Positions 42,360-50,339 of a stretch of 50,502 bases of DNA are shown piece after piece (the stretch's first letter is position 1; the number at the start of each line of letters is the position of its first letter). The position numbers and the translations under genes are program-made. The stretch is from JAZKAR01 sp040389065 (lineage in GTDB: Bacteria; Pseudomonadota; Gammaproteobacteria; Burkholderiales; Casimicrobiaceae): the NCBI GenBank assembly GCA_040389065.1, contig JAZKAR010000034.1, positions 1 to 50,502 of the forward strand, given 5' to 3'. The notes below the pieces were generated by a model. That model was not told the DNA's origin. It made no database searches and worked only from the letters and a program-made list of their open reading frames with translations.

Positions 42360-42418
42360 CACTTTATAATGAAGCGACCGATACCAAGTCGGCGTATGAC
42401 TTAACCCAGGAGAACATT

Positions 42419-42853
42419 ATGAAAATCCAACGCCATATCCAACAAGGTTTTACATTAATTGAGTTGATGATCGTTGTCGCTATTATCGGTATTTTAGCGG
42501 CTATCGCAATTCCTCAATATACGCAATATACGAGAAAAGCTAGATTTTCGGAAATTGTTTCAGCAGCGTCGCCTTTTAAAACTGCAGTAGAAGTATGTAT
42601 GCAAGACTTGAATGTTACCTCAGGAGCACCATCAGCTTGCGGAAATGGTTCAAATGGAGTACCTGCAGCGCCTACAGCAGCAGTAGGTCTTGTATCAACG
42701 GTTGTGGTATCAGCGGCAGGAGCAATTACAGTTACGCCGGTAGCAACACAAGGTTTAGTAGCTACCGATACTTATGTATTAACACCTAATGCTAGCAACG
42801 GCGCTGTAACTTGGACAAAAAGCGGAGGTTGTACATCTTCTAGCTTGTGTTAA
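42419..42853 (+). CDS. pilA: Type IV pilin, first copy
   Basis: A 144-residue major-pilin-type protein. Leader MKIQRHIQQG is cut by PilD before Phe (G|FTLIE); Glu5 of the mature protein is present. The hydrophobic N-terminal helix is LMIVVAIIGILAAIAIPQY. The globular part is Ala/Val/Gly-rich with four cysteines, two in the VCMQDLNVTSGAPSACGNG stretch and two in the final GGCTSSSLC, so one or two disulfides are likely. The real start is ATG 42,419 (CAGGAG 8 bases upstream); an in-frame ATG at 42,347 lies inside the sigma-54 promoter. The protein is 8 residues different from its tandem neighbour. The symbol assumes the usual pilA naming. Confidence 0.95.
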   Translation: MKIQRHIQQGFTLIELMIVVAIIGILAAIAIPQYTQYTRKARFSEIVSAASPFKTAVEVCMQDLNVTSGAPSACGNGSNGVPAAPTAAVGLVSTVVVSAAGAITVTPVATQGLVATDTYVLTPNASNGAVTWTKSGGCTSSSLC

Positions 42854-42882
42854 TAAGTATTTTAAAATAGAGATTGATTCTT

Positions 42883-42908
42883 AAAACCCTCTTTTTAGAG
42901 GGTTTTTT
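42883..42908 (+). terminator. Rho-independent terminator after the first pilin
   Basis: AACCCTC, a short T-rich loop, GAGGGTT, then a run of T (within 42,883-42,908). A clean intrinsic stop for the first pilin transcript, so the second pilin needs its own promoter or read-through. Confidence 0.9.
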
Positions 42909-43093
42909 TTAAAGATAAGTTCTGCTGGTAATCTTTATTGTTAAAAAAGGTTAAAAGATTTAATAAACGTTATCTAAAACACGATAAATGATAAATAGAA
43001 TTATTTAATGATATTTAAATGCTTTTGTTTAATTTTATATCGAAATCAGTTGAGAAATTGAATCAACTAATTACTTAATCTTAGGAGATCATC

Positions 43094-43528
43094 ATGAAAA
43101 TTCAGCGTCACATTCAACAAGGTTTTACATTGATTGAATTGATGATTGTTGTGGCTATTATTGGTATTTTAGCGGCAATTGCAATTCCTCAATATACTCA
43201 ATATACAAGAAAAGCGAGATTTTCAGAAATTGTTTCGGCAGCTTCACCTTATAAAACTGCAGTGAACGTTTGTATGCAAAATTTAAATGTTACTTCTGGA
43301 GCGCCATCAGCCTGTGGAAATGGTTCAAATGGAGTTCCTGCAGCACCTACAGCAGCGGTAGGGCTTGTATCCTCTGTGGCAGTGTCAGCAGCAGGAGCGA
43401 TTACAGTTACGCCAGTAGCAACCCAAGGGTTAACAGCTACAGATACTTATGTTTTAACACCGAATGCAAGTAACGGTGCTGTAACATGGGCAAAAAGTGG
43501 AGGGTGCACTACATCCAGTTTATGCTAG
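43094..43528 (+). CDS. pilA: Type IV pilin, second copy
   Basis: A second 144-residue pilin, identical to the first through residue 52 and differing at only 8 positions after that (for example F/Y, E/N, D/N, T/S, V/A, V/T, T/A, S/T). Leader MKIQRHIQQG|F, mature Glu5 and the four cysteines are all retained. The codons differ at many silent sites even in the identical N-terminal region (AATCCAACGC versus AATTCAGCGT), so the copies are old but the protein is held constant. The upstream sequence has only a degraded sigma-54-like match (GG, 10 bases, TG near 42,920), so its control may differ. AGGAG lies about 8 bases before the ATG. Confidence 0.95.
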   Translation: MKIQRHIQQGFTLIELMIVVAIIGILAAIAIPQYTQYTRKARFSEIVSAASPYKTAVNVCMQNLNVTSGAPSACGNGSNGVPAAPTAAVGLVSSVAVSAAGAITVTPVATQGLTATDTYVLTPNASNGAVTWAKSGGCTTSSLC

Positions 43529-43563
43529 GGAGCTAGTGAAAGCGCTAGCAATTAATTATTACG

Positions 43564-43586
43564 AACCCTCTTTTTTAGAGGGTTTT
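43564..43586 (+). terminator. Rho-independent terminator after the second pilin
   Basis: AACCCTC, a T-rich loop, GAGGGTT, then TTATTTTTT. It is nearly the same hairpin as the one after the first pilin, so the duplication seems to have included the terminator. It ends just before the ribosome site of the next gene. Confidence 0.85.
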
Positions 43587-43604
43587 ATTTTTTAAGGAAA
43601 AATA

Positions 43605-43892
43605 ATGTTTGATTGGTTTAACGCAAAAGATGCAATACAATTTGGTGAAGCTATAGCAACTTTCATTGCAGAAAAAATTCCATTAAATACAAAAAATAAT
43701 ACGATAAAATCTGATTATAAAAATACATTAATTATTTTAGATAATAGAATTGAATCATTTAAACGTAAATCTTCAATAAATTTCTATAAAAAAGCAAAAC
43801 TAGGGAATGCGTTTAAATGGAAGCTGATAGATATGGGCTATGATGAAGCTTGGGTAAATGAATTAACGCGTGAGTTACTAATAAGATTATAA
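43605..43892 (+). CDS. Small unknown protein downstream of the pilins
   Basis: A 95-residue soluble, helix-rich, basic protein starting MFDWFNAKDAIQFGEAIATF. I recognise no family. AAGGA lies six bases before the ATG, which supports it as a real gene, and the frame does not lie on another gene. It shows no signal peptide or membrane helix. It sits between the second pilin terminator and the TPR genes; a role linked to pili or to the adjacent TPR-transferase genes is possible but not shown. Confidence 0.7.
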   Translation: MFDWFNAKDAIQFGEAIATFIAEKIPLNTKNNTIKSDYKNTLIILDNRIESFKRKSSINFYKKAKLGNAFKWKLIDMGYDEAWVNELTRELLIRL

Positions 43893-43986
43893 TGCGATTA
43901 TAATTACATATTATTATAAACTCTATATGGTGATTTTGATAAATTGTAATTTTTTGAGGATATATAGTAAATAAAAAGGTTCCATA

Positions 43987-45663
43987 ATGATAAACTTTTT
44001 TAGGTCAATTTTTAAATCGAATGCTGATGAAACGCAAGAAAGTACAATAACTAGAGAAAAGTTTAACAAAATAATTTATCATGGCAATAAACTATTGGCT
44101 GAAAAAGATTTTCAAGGTGCTATAGATGTATATAAAAAAGCACTAAATATTTATCCTGAAGATGCTATAGCGTATACAAATTTAGGTTGTGCTTATAAAG
44201 AGATAGGAGCTTTTGAAGATGCAAAAATTTTTCTAAAGGAAGCGATTGCAATTAATGAAAATATTTGGGAAACTTATTATAATTTAGCTCATGTAGAAGA
44301 TGCATTAGTGAATGAGAAAGAAGCTATTAAAAACTGTGAAATTGCTAGTGAACTGCTATCAAATGATGAGATGAATAAAAAAAATTATTTAGAGACTTCT
44401 TCCTATCTTGTAACAATGTACCTTAAAGCTCAGCAATTAGATAAAGCCTTAAATCGACTAAATTTAATTTTAATAATAGATGATTCCGACTTTAAAAATC
44501 ATTGCAATATGGTAATTGCATTTTTAGAAAAAAATGATAATAAACAAGCTATTGAAAAAATAAAAATAATTGAAAATATAGTCGGAAAAACAAGTAAAGA
44601 TTATGCAAATTTAGCAATTGTATATTCATTGCAAAAAAATATAATAGAGGGAAAAAAAAGTTTTGAAAAAGCTCTTGAAATAGATCCTAATGATACTGAA
44701 ATTTCTATGCAATATTCTCAGTTATTGCTGTTGAATCAAGAATATGAAAAGGGATGGAAACACTATGAAAAGGGGTTGTTAAGTATCAAAGGCTCTGCTC
44801 AAATTATGGTAGACTCTAATTTTTTTAGGCAAGAGTTTACAGAAAAAAAATATTGGAAAGGTGAAAGCTTAGATAATAAAATTTTATTGCTTTGGACAGA
44901 GCAAGGAACTGGCGATAGTTTAATGATGCTGAGATACATTGATAAAATAAAAAAAGAAAAAAATATTAAATTAAAAGTTATTTGTGAAGATTCTATTAAA
45001 GAAATTGTAAAAGACTTACCAGGTGTCAATGAGGTAATTATTAAACCTATTAATATTTTTAATAATCTAGAGTTTGATTATCATTGTTCTTTAATGAGTT
45101 TGCCAGGTATTTTTAAAACTACAATTGAAACAATACCTAGTGATTTTCCTTATATATTTATAGAGAAGGAAAAGCAAGATATCTGGCAAGAGCGTCTTAA
45201 AGAATATAAGGGTTTAAAAATAGGCTTAGCGTGGGCTGGTAATAAATATTTAATGAGTAATAATGCCAGAAGTATTCCTATTAAAATTTTAGAGCCTTTA
45301 ATAAAGATAGAAGGAATAAATTGGTTTAGTTTGCAAAAAGGTGAGTCAGCTCAAGAATTATTGCTATTAGATTGGCCAATCACAGATTGGTCTAATGATT
45401 TCCATACAATGTCAGATACAGGCGCATTAATAAAAAATTTAGATTTAGTAATTAGTGTTGATACGTCAATCATACATTTAACTGGGGCATTAGCTCAACA
45501 TGGTTGGTTATTAAATCGTTTTGCAAGTGATTGGAGGTGGTTAAATTTAGGACAAGTATCTCCCTGGTATCCTACTATTAAAATATTTAGACAAAACAAA
45601 TATCATGATTGGGAAACTGTAATAAGTCTTATTGTTTTAGAATTAAAAAAATTGATTGATTAA
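43987..45663 (+). CDS. TPR protein with C-terminal glycosyltransferase-like domain
   Basis: A 558-residue soluble protein. TPR repeats occupy about 24-270 (for example YHGNKLLAEKDFQGAIDVYK, then IAYTNLGCAYKEIGAFEDAK). The C-terminal half (about 295-555) has the GT9/heptosyltransferase-like pattern seen in many TPR proteins: LLWTEQGTGDSLMMLRY, FDYHCSLMSLPG, KIGLAWAGN, ARSIP, FSLQKGES and LDLVISVDTSIIHLTGAL (His497), then DWRWLNLGQVSPWYP. Transfer of a sugar to protein or glycan is the likely role. It lies behind the pilin genes, so pilin or other surface-protein glycosylation is a candidate (inference). AAGG precedes the ATG. Codon use is strikingly A/T-rich compared with the upstream genes. 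Confidence 0.78.
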   Translation: MINFFRSIFKSNADETQESTITREKFNKIIYHGNKLLAEKDFQGAIDVYKKALNIYPEDAIAYTNLGCAYKEIGAFEDAKIFLKEAIAINENIWETYYNLAHVEDALVNEKEAIKNCEIASELLSNDEMNKKNYLETSSYLVTMYLKAQQLDKALNRLNLILIIDDSDFKNHCNMVIAFLEKNDNKQAIEKIKIIENIVGKTSKDYANLAIVYSLQKNIIEGKKSFEKALEIDPNDTEISMQYSQLLLLNQEYEKGWKHYEKGLLSIKGSAQIMVDSNFFRQEFTEKKYWKGESLDNKILLLWTEQGTGDSLMMLRYIDKIKKEKNIKLKVICEDSIKEIVKDLPGVNEVIIKPINIFNNLEFDYHCSLMSLPGIFKTTIETIPSDFPYIFIEKEKQDIWQERLKEYKGLKIGLAWAGNKYLMSNNARSIPIKILEPLIKIEGINWFSLQKGESAQELLLLDWPITDWSNDFHTMSDTGALIKNLDLVISVDTSIIHLTGALAQHGWLLNRFASDWRWLNLGQVSPWYPTIKIFRQNKYHDWETVISLIVLELKKLID

Positions 45664-45683
45664 CCTAAATATAGGTAAAAAAA

Positions 45684-48377
45684 TTGAGCATTCTCAAAGA
45701 TGTATTGAAATGGTGTATGTCATTAATTTTTCATAAATCGCCAAATACATCGGCAACAAATGAAAAAGCCGATAATTTAAAAAAAATTGGTAATCAATAT
45801 TTTTTAAAAGGTGATATAAATCTAGCAATTGAACATTATAAAGCTGCTATTGAGGTAGATGGTTATCATGTTGATTCGTATGTGAATTTGATTATGGCTT
45901 ATATTGAGCTATCTAAATTAGATGAGGCAAATAAATATATAAGTATTGCTAAAAAAATTGATATAAATAAGCCAGAAATAAGTTTTGAAGAATCTAAAAT
46001 ATTTTTGATGGAAAAAAAATATAATGAAGGATTTGCAGAGTTTTATAGTGCTATTGATAAGCAATTGAAATACGGTAAGCATCATAACTATCTTACTTGT
46101 ACAAGTAGAGAGAAATTGTTTTTAAAAAGATTAATGCATTATAAAGAAAAACCATTAGGTTTTTTTAGAGATAAAGTTATTTTAGTTTGTATGGTATATG
46201 GTTTAGGCGATACTCTCATGATGCTTCGATTTTTTTCTAAATTTAAAGAAAAATATTGTCCTAAAAAATTAATTTTTTTGTGTGATGAAAATTTAAAAGC
46301 GTTTGCTGAAAAAATGAGTGTTATTGATGAAATTAAGCTTACTTCAGAAAAAATAGATGACAATGATTTTGACTATCATTGTGCTACATTTGCATTGCCT
46401 CATTTGATTGATATATCACCCTATGATATATCTTTGTTGCCTGATGTTGCTATTGATGAAAGTAGTCAAAATAAGTGGGAGAATAGGTTAAATGGATTGC
46501 CAGGATTGAAGGTAGGATTAGCTTGGGGAGGTAATCCAGAGTTATGCCAGGATTCATTAAGAAGTATCCCGTTAAAAAAGGTTAGTTCTTTTTTTGATGT
46601 ACAAGAAATAAGCTGGATTAGTTTACAAAAGGGAGTGCCTGCAAATCAATTAAAAGAAATTGATACTCCAATTATAGATTGGACAGACGAATTAAATAAC
46701 GTTTATGATACAGCTTTACTTATTAAATTGTTAGATCTTGTAATAACAGTAGATACCTCCGTTGTGCATTTGGCAGGCACATTAGGGATTCCAGTTTGGC
46801 TGCTTAATCGCTACGGTAGCGAATGGCGGTGGTTAAAAAATGAGCTATTTTCCCGATGGTATCCTAGCGTAAAAATTTATACGCAAAGTTCATTTAGCGA
46901 GTGGGGAAATGTGGTTGCTAATATAAAAAAAGATTTAAGCGACTTAATAAAAAATAATAACGTAAATCAAAAAAAAATAGCAGAGCAATTAAAAAATCAG
47001 GGAAATTTTTTTTTAAGTAATCATGATGAAGTTCAAGCTATTCAGTTATACCAACAAGCTACTGCTCTTTGTCCAAATTACGTAGAGGCATTCATTAATC
47101 TAGGTAATGCATATATTCAAAGTGGCAATTATGGCAATGTTAATTATTGTCTAAATAAATGGCTAAAATTTAAACCAGCACTAAATCAAGGGCATATTTT
47201 AAAAATGCTTTATTGGTTCTGTTGTAAACGTTTGAAAGAAGCAATAAGTTATGGAGAATCATTGTTAGAAAAAAATCTTAAATATCCTGATATTTATATA
47301 TTGTTAAGTGATCTATATAAAGAAGTTAAAGATTATCAAAAAGCAGAATACGCTTTACTAGAAGTTGAGAAGCAACAAAACAATTTGGTTTGGGATAAAA
47401 ATGTTGCTACACATTACTATCTTTTAATTAAAAATTTTGAACTTGGTTTTTTTAAGCTAATGCAATGCTTTAGTCAGTTAACTATTAGCATAAATGTTAA
47501 TTGCAAAAAACTTATTGATTGTTATGAGCAAAAACGAGTCGAAGAAAATAAAAATATTTTTATTTATACGCAATGGGGTCTAGGTGATACGATTTTATTT
47601 TTAAGATTTATAACTATTTTTAAGAAAACATTTAAACCAAATAAAATAATTTTTCAGTGTGAAGCAAGCTTAGTTTCTCTTGCTAAATCTATGAATTGTA
47701 TTGATGAGGTATATTCAAAAAATAATAATATTCAAGAGGAGCTTGATTATTATGTATGCTTATTAGAACTTCCTTATCTATTAAAAATTAATCTTGAAAC
47801 ACTATCAGTTCCTATGCCTTATATCTCACCATCTGAACAGAAGAAAATAATTTGGAAGCAAAAACTTGTCAATTTATCTGGCTTAAAAGTAGGGTTAGTC
47901 TGGAGTGGTGGCCAAAAATTAAATTATAAAAATTCATTACGTAGTATACCATTAGAAAAATTTGCAAAACTTCTTACTTTAGAGGGGGTTAGCTGGATAA
48001 GTTTACAAAAAGATGCTTTCTTAACTAAAAATTTTAATGAGTTAGGTAAAAATATTATTGATTGGACATTCGATATTAATGATTTTGAAGACACAGCTGC
48101 TTTAGTAGAGAGTTTAGATCTTGTTATTAGTATTGATAGTTCTGTTATTAATCTAGTAGGAGCAATGGGGCGAGAAGGATGGGTCTTAAATCGCTATGGA
48201 AGTGAGTGGCGTTGGTTAAGCGATGTTGAAAGATCTCCTTGGTACCCAAGCATAAAAATCTTTACTCAACCTTCTTTGTATGATTGGGATAGTGTATTGG
48301 ATCAAGTTTATGATTCTTTGCAGATGCGGATCAAAAATATTCCTCTATCTTTAGTGATGCCGACATCAAAAAATTAA
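45684..48377 (+). CDS. TPR protein with two glycosyltransferase-like modules
   Basis: An 897-residue protein that repeats the TPR-plus-transferase plan of the preceding gene: TPRs at about 29-105, transferase-like module 1 at about 160-425 (YGLGDTLMMLRF, FDYHC, VGLAWGGN, SLRSIP, VDTSVVHLAG with His362), TPRs at about 430-570, module 2 at about 622-880 (WGLGDTILFLRF, VGLVWSGG, SLRSIP, IDSSVINLVG). Module 2 has Asn823 where module 1 and the previous gene have His, and LDYYVC instead of FDYHC, so it may be inactive. The start appears to be TTG 45,684 (AGG about 9 bases upstream), with ATG 45,717 possible. The gap to the previous gene is 20 bases, so they are probably co-transcribed. Very AT-rich. 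Confidence 0.76.
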   Translation: MSILKDVLKWCMSLIFHKSPNTSATNEKADNLKKIGNQYFLKGDINLAIEHYKAAIEVDGYHVDSYVNLIMAYIELSKLDEANKYISIAKKIDINKPEISFEESKIFLMEKKYNEGFAEFYSAIDKQLKYGKHHNYLTCTSREKLFLKRLMHYKEKPLGFFRDKVILVCMVYGLGDTLMMLRFFSKFKEKYCPKKLIFLCDENLKAFAEKMSVIDEIKLTSEKIDDNDFDYHCATFALPHLIDISPYDISLLPDVAIDESSQNKWENRLNGLPGLKVGLAWGGNPELCQDSLRSIPLKKVSSFFDVQEISWISLQKGVPANQLKEIDTPIIDWTDELNNVYDTALLIKLLDLVITVDTSVVHLAGTLGIPVWLLNRYGSEWRWLKNELFSRWYPSVKIYTQSSFSEWGNVVANIKKDLSDLIKNNNVNQKKIAEQLKNQGNFFLSNHDEVQAIQLYQQATALCPNYVEAFINLGNAYIQSGNYGNVNYCLNKWLKFKPALNQGHILKMLYWFCCKRLKEAISYGESLLEKNLKYPDIYILLSDLYKEVKDYQKAEYALLEVEKQQNNLVWDKNVATHYYLLIKNFELGFFKLMQCFSQLTISINVNCKKLIDCYEQKRVEENKNIFIYTQWGLGDTILFLRFITIFKKTFKPNKIIFQCEASLVSLAKSMNCIDEVYSKNNNIQEELDYYVCLLELPYLLKINLETLSVPMPYISPSEQKKIIWKQKLVNLSGLKVGLVWSGGQKLNYKNSLRSIPLEKFAKLLTLEGVSWISLQKDAFLTKNFNELGKNIIDWTFDINDFEDTAALVESLDLVISIDSSVINLVGAMGREGWVLNRYGSEWRWLSDVERSPWYPSIKIFTQPSLYDWDSVLDQVYDSLQMRIKNIPLSLVMPTSKN

Positions 48378-48478
48378 TTTCTCTTTGTTTATATTGGTAA
48401 AAAAAATATATGTAAGAAAAATACTAGTCAAATTTGTCCGAAGTTGGTAGACTTGCGGAAGTTTTTGCTAGGCATAGC

Positions 48479-48572
48479 GGAGAAATGGCCGAGTGGTCGA
48501 AGGCACTCCCCTGCTAAGGGAGCATAGGCGCTAAAACGCTTATCGAGGGTTCGAATCCCTCTTTCTCCGCCA
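48479..48572 (+). tRNA. tRNA-Ser (anticodon GCT)
   Basis: Acceptor stem GGAGAAA/TTTCTCC with discriminator G and encoded CCA (48,570-48,572). The anticodon loop CTGCTAA gives GCT at 48,513-48,515, reading AGC/AGU. The long variable arm (GCATAGGCGCTAAAACGCTTATC) and the T-arm GGGTTCGAATCCC are class II serine features. It is a single gene with no evident partner. Confidence 0.97.
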
Positions 48573-48759
48573 CACTTTAAACGTGTGCTCATTATTAAAT
48601 AATTATAAAAACCATAACAAAAAAATATTTGTGCATCAGCTCCTGTTTTTTGATGAATTTTACTGAGATTTTCCTTCATTTTTCTTCATTAACAATTTCT
48701 GAAATCAAGTTGCTTAGGCCTTGTTCTGTGCGCTTATATTTGAAATGCTATAGCAACCT

Positions 48760-49794
48760 CTAGGTGCTCAATAAATCAATCCTATCAATAAGCATCGCAT
48801 CGCCGTAACTAAAAAATTGATACTCATTCGCTATAGCGTGCTCATAAGCTTTCCTCATATTTTCAAATCCGCCAAATGCTGATGTGAGCATAAGAAGAGT
48901 AGAGCGAGGAAGGTGGAAGTTGGTAAATAATCGATCAATAACTTTAAAATTAAAACCAGGTCGTATAAATATATTGGTTTCAGCTGAACCCGCTTTAATA
49001 GCACCCGATAAAGCTGCTGCTTCAAGGGCACGCAATGTGGTAGTTCCAATAGCAACTACTTTATTACCTCTTCGTTTAGTCTCGTTGATGAGGTTAACGG
49101 TATTTTCTGGAATATCAAACCATTCGTTATGCATGGTGTGTTGATCTAAGTCTTCGTGTTTCACAGGCAAAAAAGTTCCGGAGCCAACATGCAACGTAAT
49201 TGTTGCAGTATGTATTTCATGTTGTGTTAAATCTTCAATCAACTCATTCGTAAAATGTAGCCCGGCAGTGGGAGCAGCGACTGCACCAAGCTTTTTTGCA
49301 AAGATCGTTTGATAGCTATCATTGTCATGATCTGTAGCTTTGCGTTGTATGTATAAAGGTAACGGTAATGCACCATAATGTTCAAGTAATTGTAAGATAG
49401 GCATTTCAGGGCTTTGAATAGTAATCCATCGGTCTTGAATGTCTAAAATAACTAGCGGTGTTTTAGTGCCTTTTATATATAAGTGCTCACCTTGTTTGGG
49501 GCGCCTGCTCATCTTGAATTGACCGATAGCAGTTGAGTCGTTACTAATGCGCTCGATCAATACTTCGCCTATTCCTCCTGTTATTCTTTGTACGGCAAGT
49601 CTTGCACGTAAAACACGCGTATCGTTGATAACGATAAGATCGCCTTTGTTGAGTAAAGACGCTAAGTTGCTAACAAAATTGTCTTCAAAAACGCTATCGT
49701 TAATAACTAGCAGTTTGCTGGTGCCTTTAGTTCTGGCATGCTGCGCGATTAAAGAAGAAGGTAAGTTAAAATCAAAATCAGATAGGGTATACAT
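48760..49794 (-). CDS. queA: S-adenosylmethionine:tRNA ribosyltransferase-isomerase
   Basis: Builds the epoxy-cyclopentane ring of queuosine precursor on tRNA anticodons using the ribose of S-adenosylmethionine. The 344-residue protein starts MYTLSDFDFNLPSSLIAQHA and has the QueA landmarks: DLIVINDTRVLRARL, VAAPTAGLHFT, TLHVGSGTFLPV with HTMHNEWF, TTTLRALEAAA, TNIFIRPGF and NFHLPRSTLLMLTSAFGG. Length is normal. It stands alone: no tgt gene follows within the window, although queA and tgt are often linked. Leftward, 187 bases without a gene separate it from tRNA-Ser. Confidence 0.96.
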   Translation of the reverse strand: MYTLSDFDFNLPSSLIAQHARTKGTSKLLVINDSVFEDNFVSNLASLLNKGDLIVINDTRVLRARLAVQRITGGIGEVLIERISNDSTAIGQFKMSRRPKQGEHLYIKGTKTPLVILDIQDRWITIQSPEMPILQLLEHYGALPLPLYIQRKATDHDNDSYQTIFAKKLGAVAAPTAGLHFTNELIEDLTQHEIHTATITLHVGSGTFLPVKHEDLDQHTMHNEWFDIPENTVNLINETKRRGNKVVAIGTTTLRALEAAALSGAIKAGSAETNIFIRPGFNFKVIDRLFTNFHLPRSTLLMLTSAFGGFENMRKAYEHAIANEYQFFSYGDAMLIDRIDLLST

Positions 49795-49906
49795 GCTCGT
49801 AACTTAAAACGTGTTGAAAAAATGCAAAAGGTGCTATGAAGGCTGTAATACTAAACGCTATCGTACAGGAAAATAAACAACATTTTTAGCCCTTAATGAA
49901 TAAGAC

Positions 49907-49935
49907 TTGCGTGTTATGGAGTTGCTTGATATACT
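49907..49935 (+). promoter_or_regulatory. Promoter of the tRNA-Leu/Tyr/Gly/Thr-tuf operon
   Basis: TTGCGT (49,907-49,912), 17 bases, TATACT (49,930-49,935), followed by a G/C-rich discriminator (CTGCGCC). This is a close match to sigma-70 with the GC-rich start region usual for stable-RNA promoters under stringent control. The first tRNA begins 21 bases downstream. Confidence 0.75.
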
Positions 49936-49956
49936 CTGCGCCATTGTTTGATTGTA

Positions 49957-50043
49957 GCCGAAGTGGTGGAACTGGTAGACGCGCCGGACTCAAAATCCGG
50001 TGCCAGAAATGGCGTGAGGGTTCGAGTCCCTCCTTCGGCACCA
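49957..50043 (+). tRNA. tRNA-Leu (anticodon CAA)
   Basis: Acceptor stem GCCGAAG/CTTCGGC with discriminator A and encoded CCA. The anticodon loop CTCAAAA gives CAA at 49,991-49,993, reading UUG. A long variable arm (TGCCAGAAATGGCG) marks class II leucine tRNA. T-arm AGGGTTCGAGTCCCT. It leads the tRNA cluster. Confidence 0.96.
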
Positions 50044-50046
50044 AAT

Positions 50047-50133
50047 GGAGAGGTTACCCAAGCGGCCAACGGGTCCGGACTGTAAATCCGGCGTCTTACG
50101 ACTTCGCAGGTTCGAATCCTGCCCTCTCCACCA
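50047..50133 (+). tRNA. tRNA-Tyr (anticodon GTA)
   Basis: Acceptor stem GGAGAGG/CCTCTCC, discriminator A and CCA. The anticodon stem CCGGA/TCCGG encloses CTGTAAA with GTA at 50,082-50,084. A long variable arm fits bacterial tRNA-Tyr. Three bases after tRNA-Leu, so same transcript. Tyr tRNA with G34 is a substrate of the queuosine pathway that uses the nearby queA. Confidence 0.97.
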
Positions 50134-50148
50134 AAATTTAAAAATCGC

Positions 50149-50222
50149 GCGGGTGTAGCTCAATGGTAGAGCAGAAGCCTTCCAAGCTTACGACGAGGGT
50201 TCGATTCCCTTCACCCGCTCCA
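50149..50222 (+). tRNA. tRNA-Gly (anticodon TCC)
   Basis: Acceptor stem GCGGGTG/CACCCGC, discriminator T and CCA. Anticodon loop CTTCCAA gives TCC at 50,181-50,183, reading GGA/GGG. T-arm GAGGGTTCGATTCCCTT. The usual middle member of the Tyr-Gly-Thr-tuf group. Confidence 0.96.
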
Positions 50223-50228
50223 AATTTT

Positions 50229-50303
50229 GCCCATGTGGCTCAGTGGCAGAGCACTCCCTTGGTAAGGGAGAGGTCACGCGTTCGATCCGCGTCATGGGCA
50301 CCA
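50229..50303 (+). tRNA. tRNA-Thr (anticodon GGT)
   Basis: Acceptor stem GCCCATG/CATGGGC, discriminator A and CCA. The anticodon stem CTCCC/GGGAG encloses TTGGTAA, with GGT at 50,261-50,263, reading ACC/ACU. It directly precedes tuf, the conserved order in beta- and gammaproteobacteria. Confidence 0.97.
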
Positions 50304-50339
50304 CAAATAATACTTGTGCTGGTTTAAGGAATAGAGAAA

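Noticed and set aside
42347..42418. In-frame ATG 42,347 as pilin start
   Set aside because: It falls inside the sigma-54 promoter and would bury the pilin leader; ATG 42,419 has a good ribosome site.
48428..48679. Minus-strand frame (83 aa) across tRNA-Ser with a GIRTLDKRFSAYAPL stretch
   Set aside because: It is the antisense translation of the tRNA-Ser gene, a known source of false protein entries.
49896..50141. Plus-strand frame (81 aa) containing SRSGGTGRRAGLK
   Set aside because: It runs straight through tRNA-Leu and tRNA-Tyr; the protein is only a reading of tRNA sequence.
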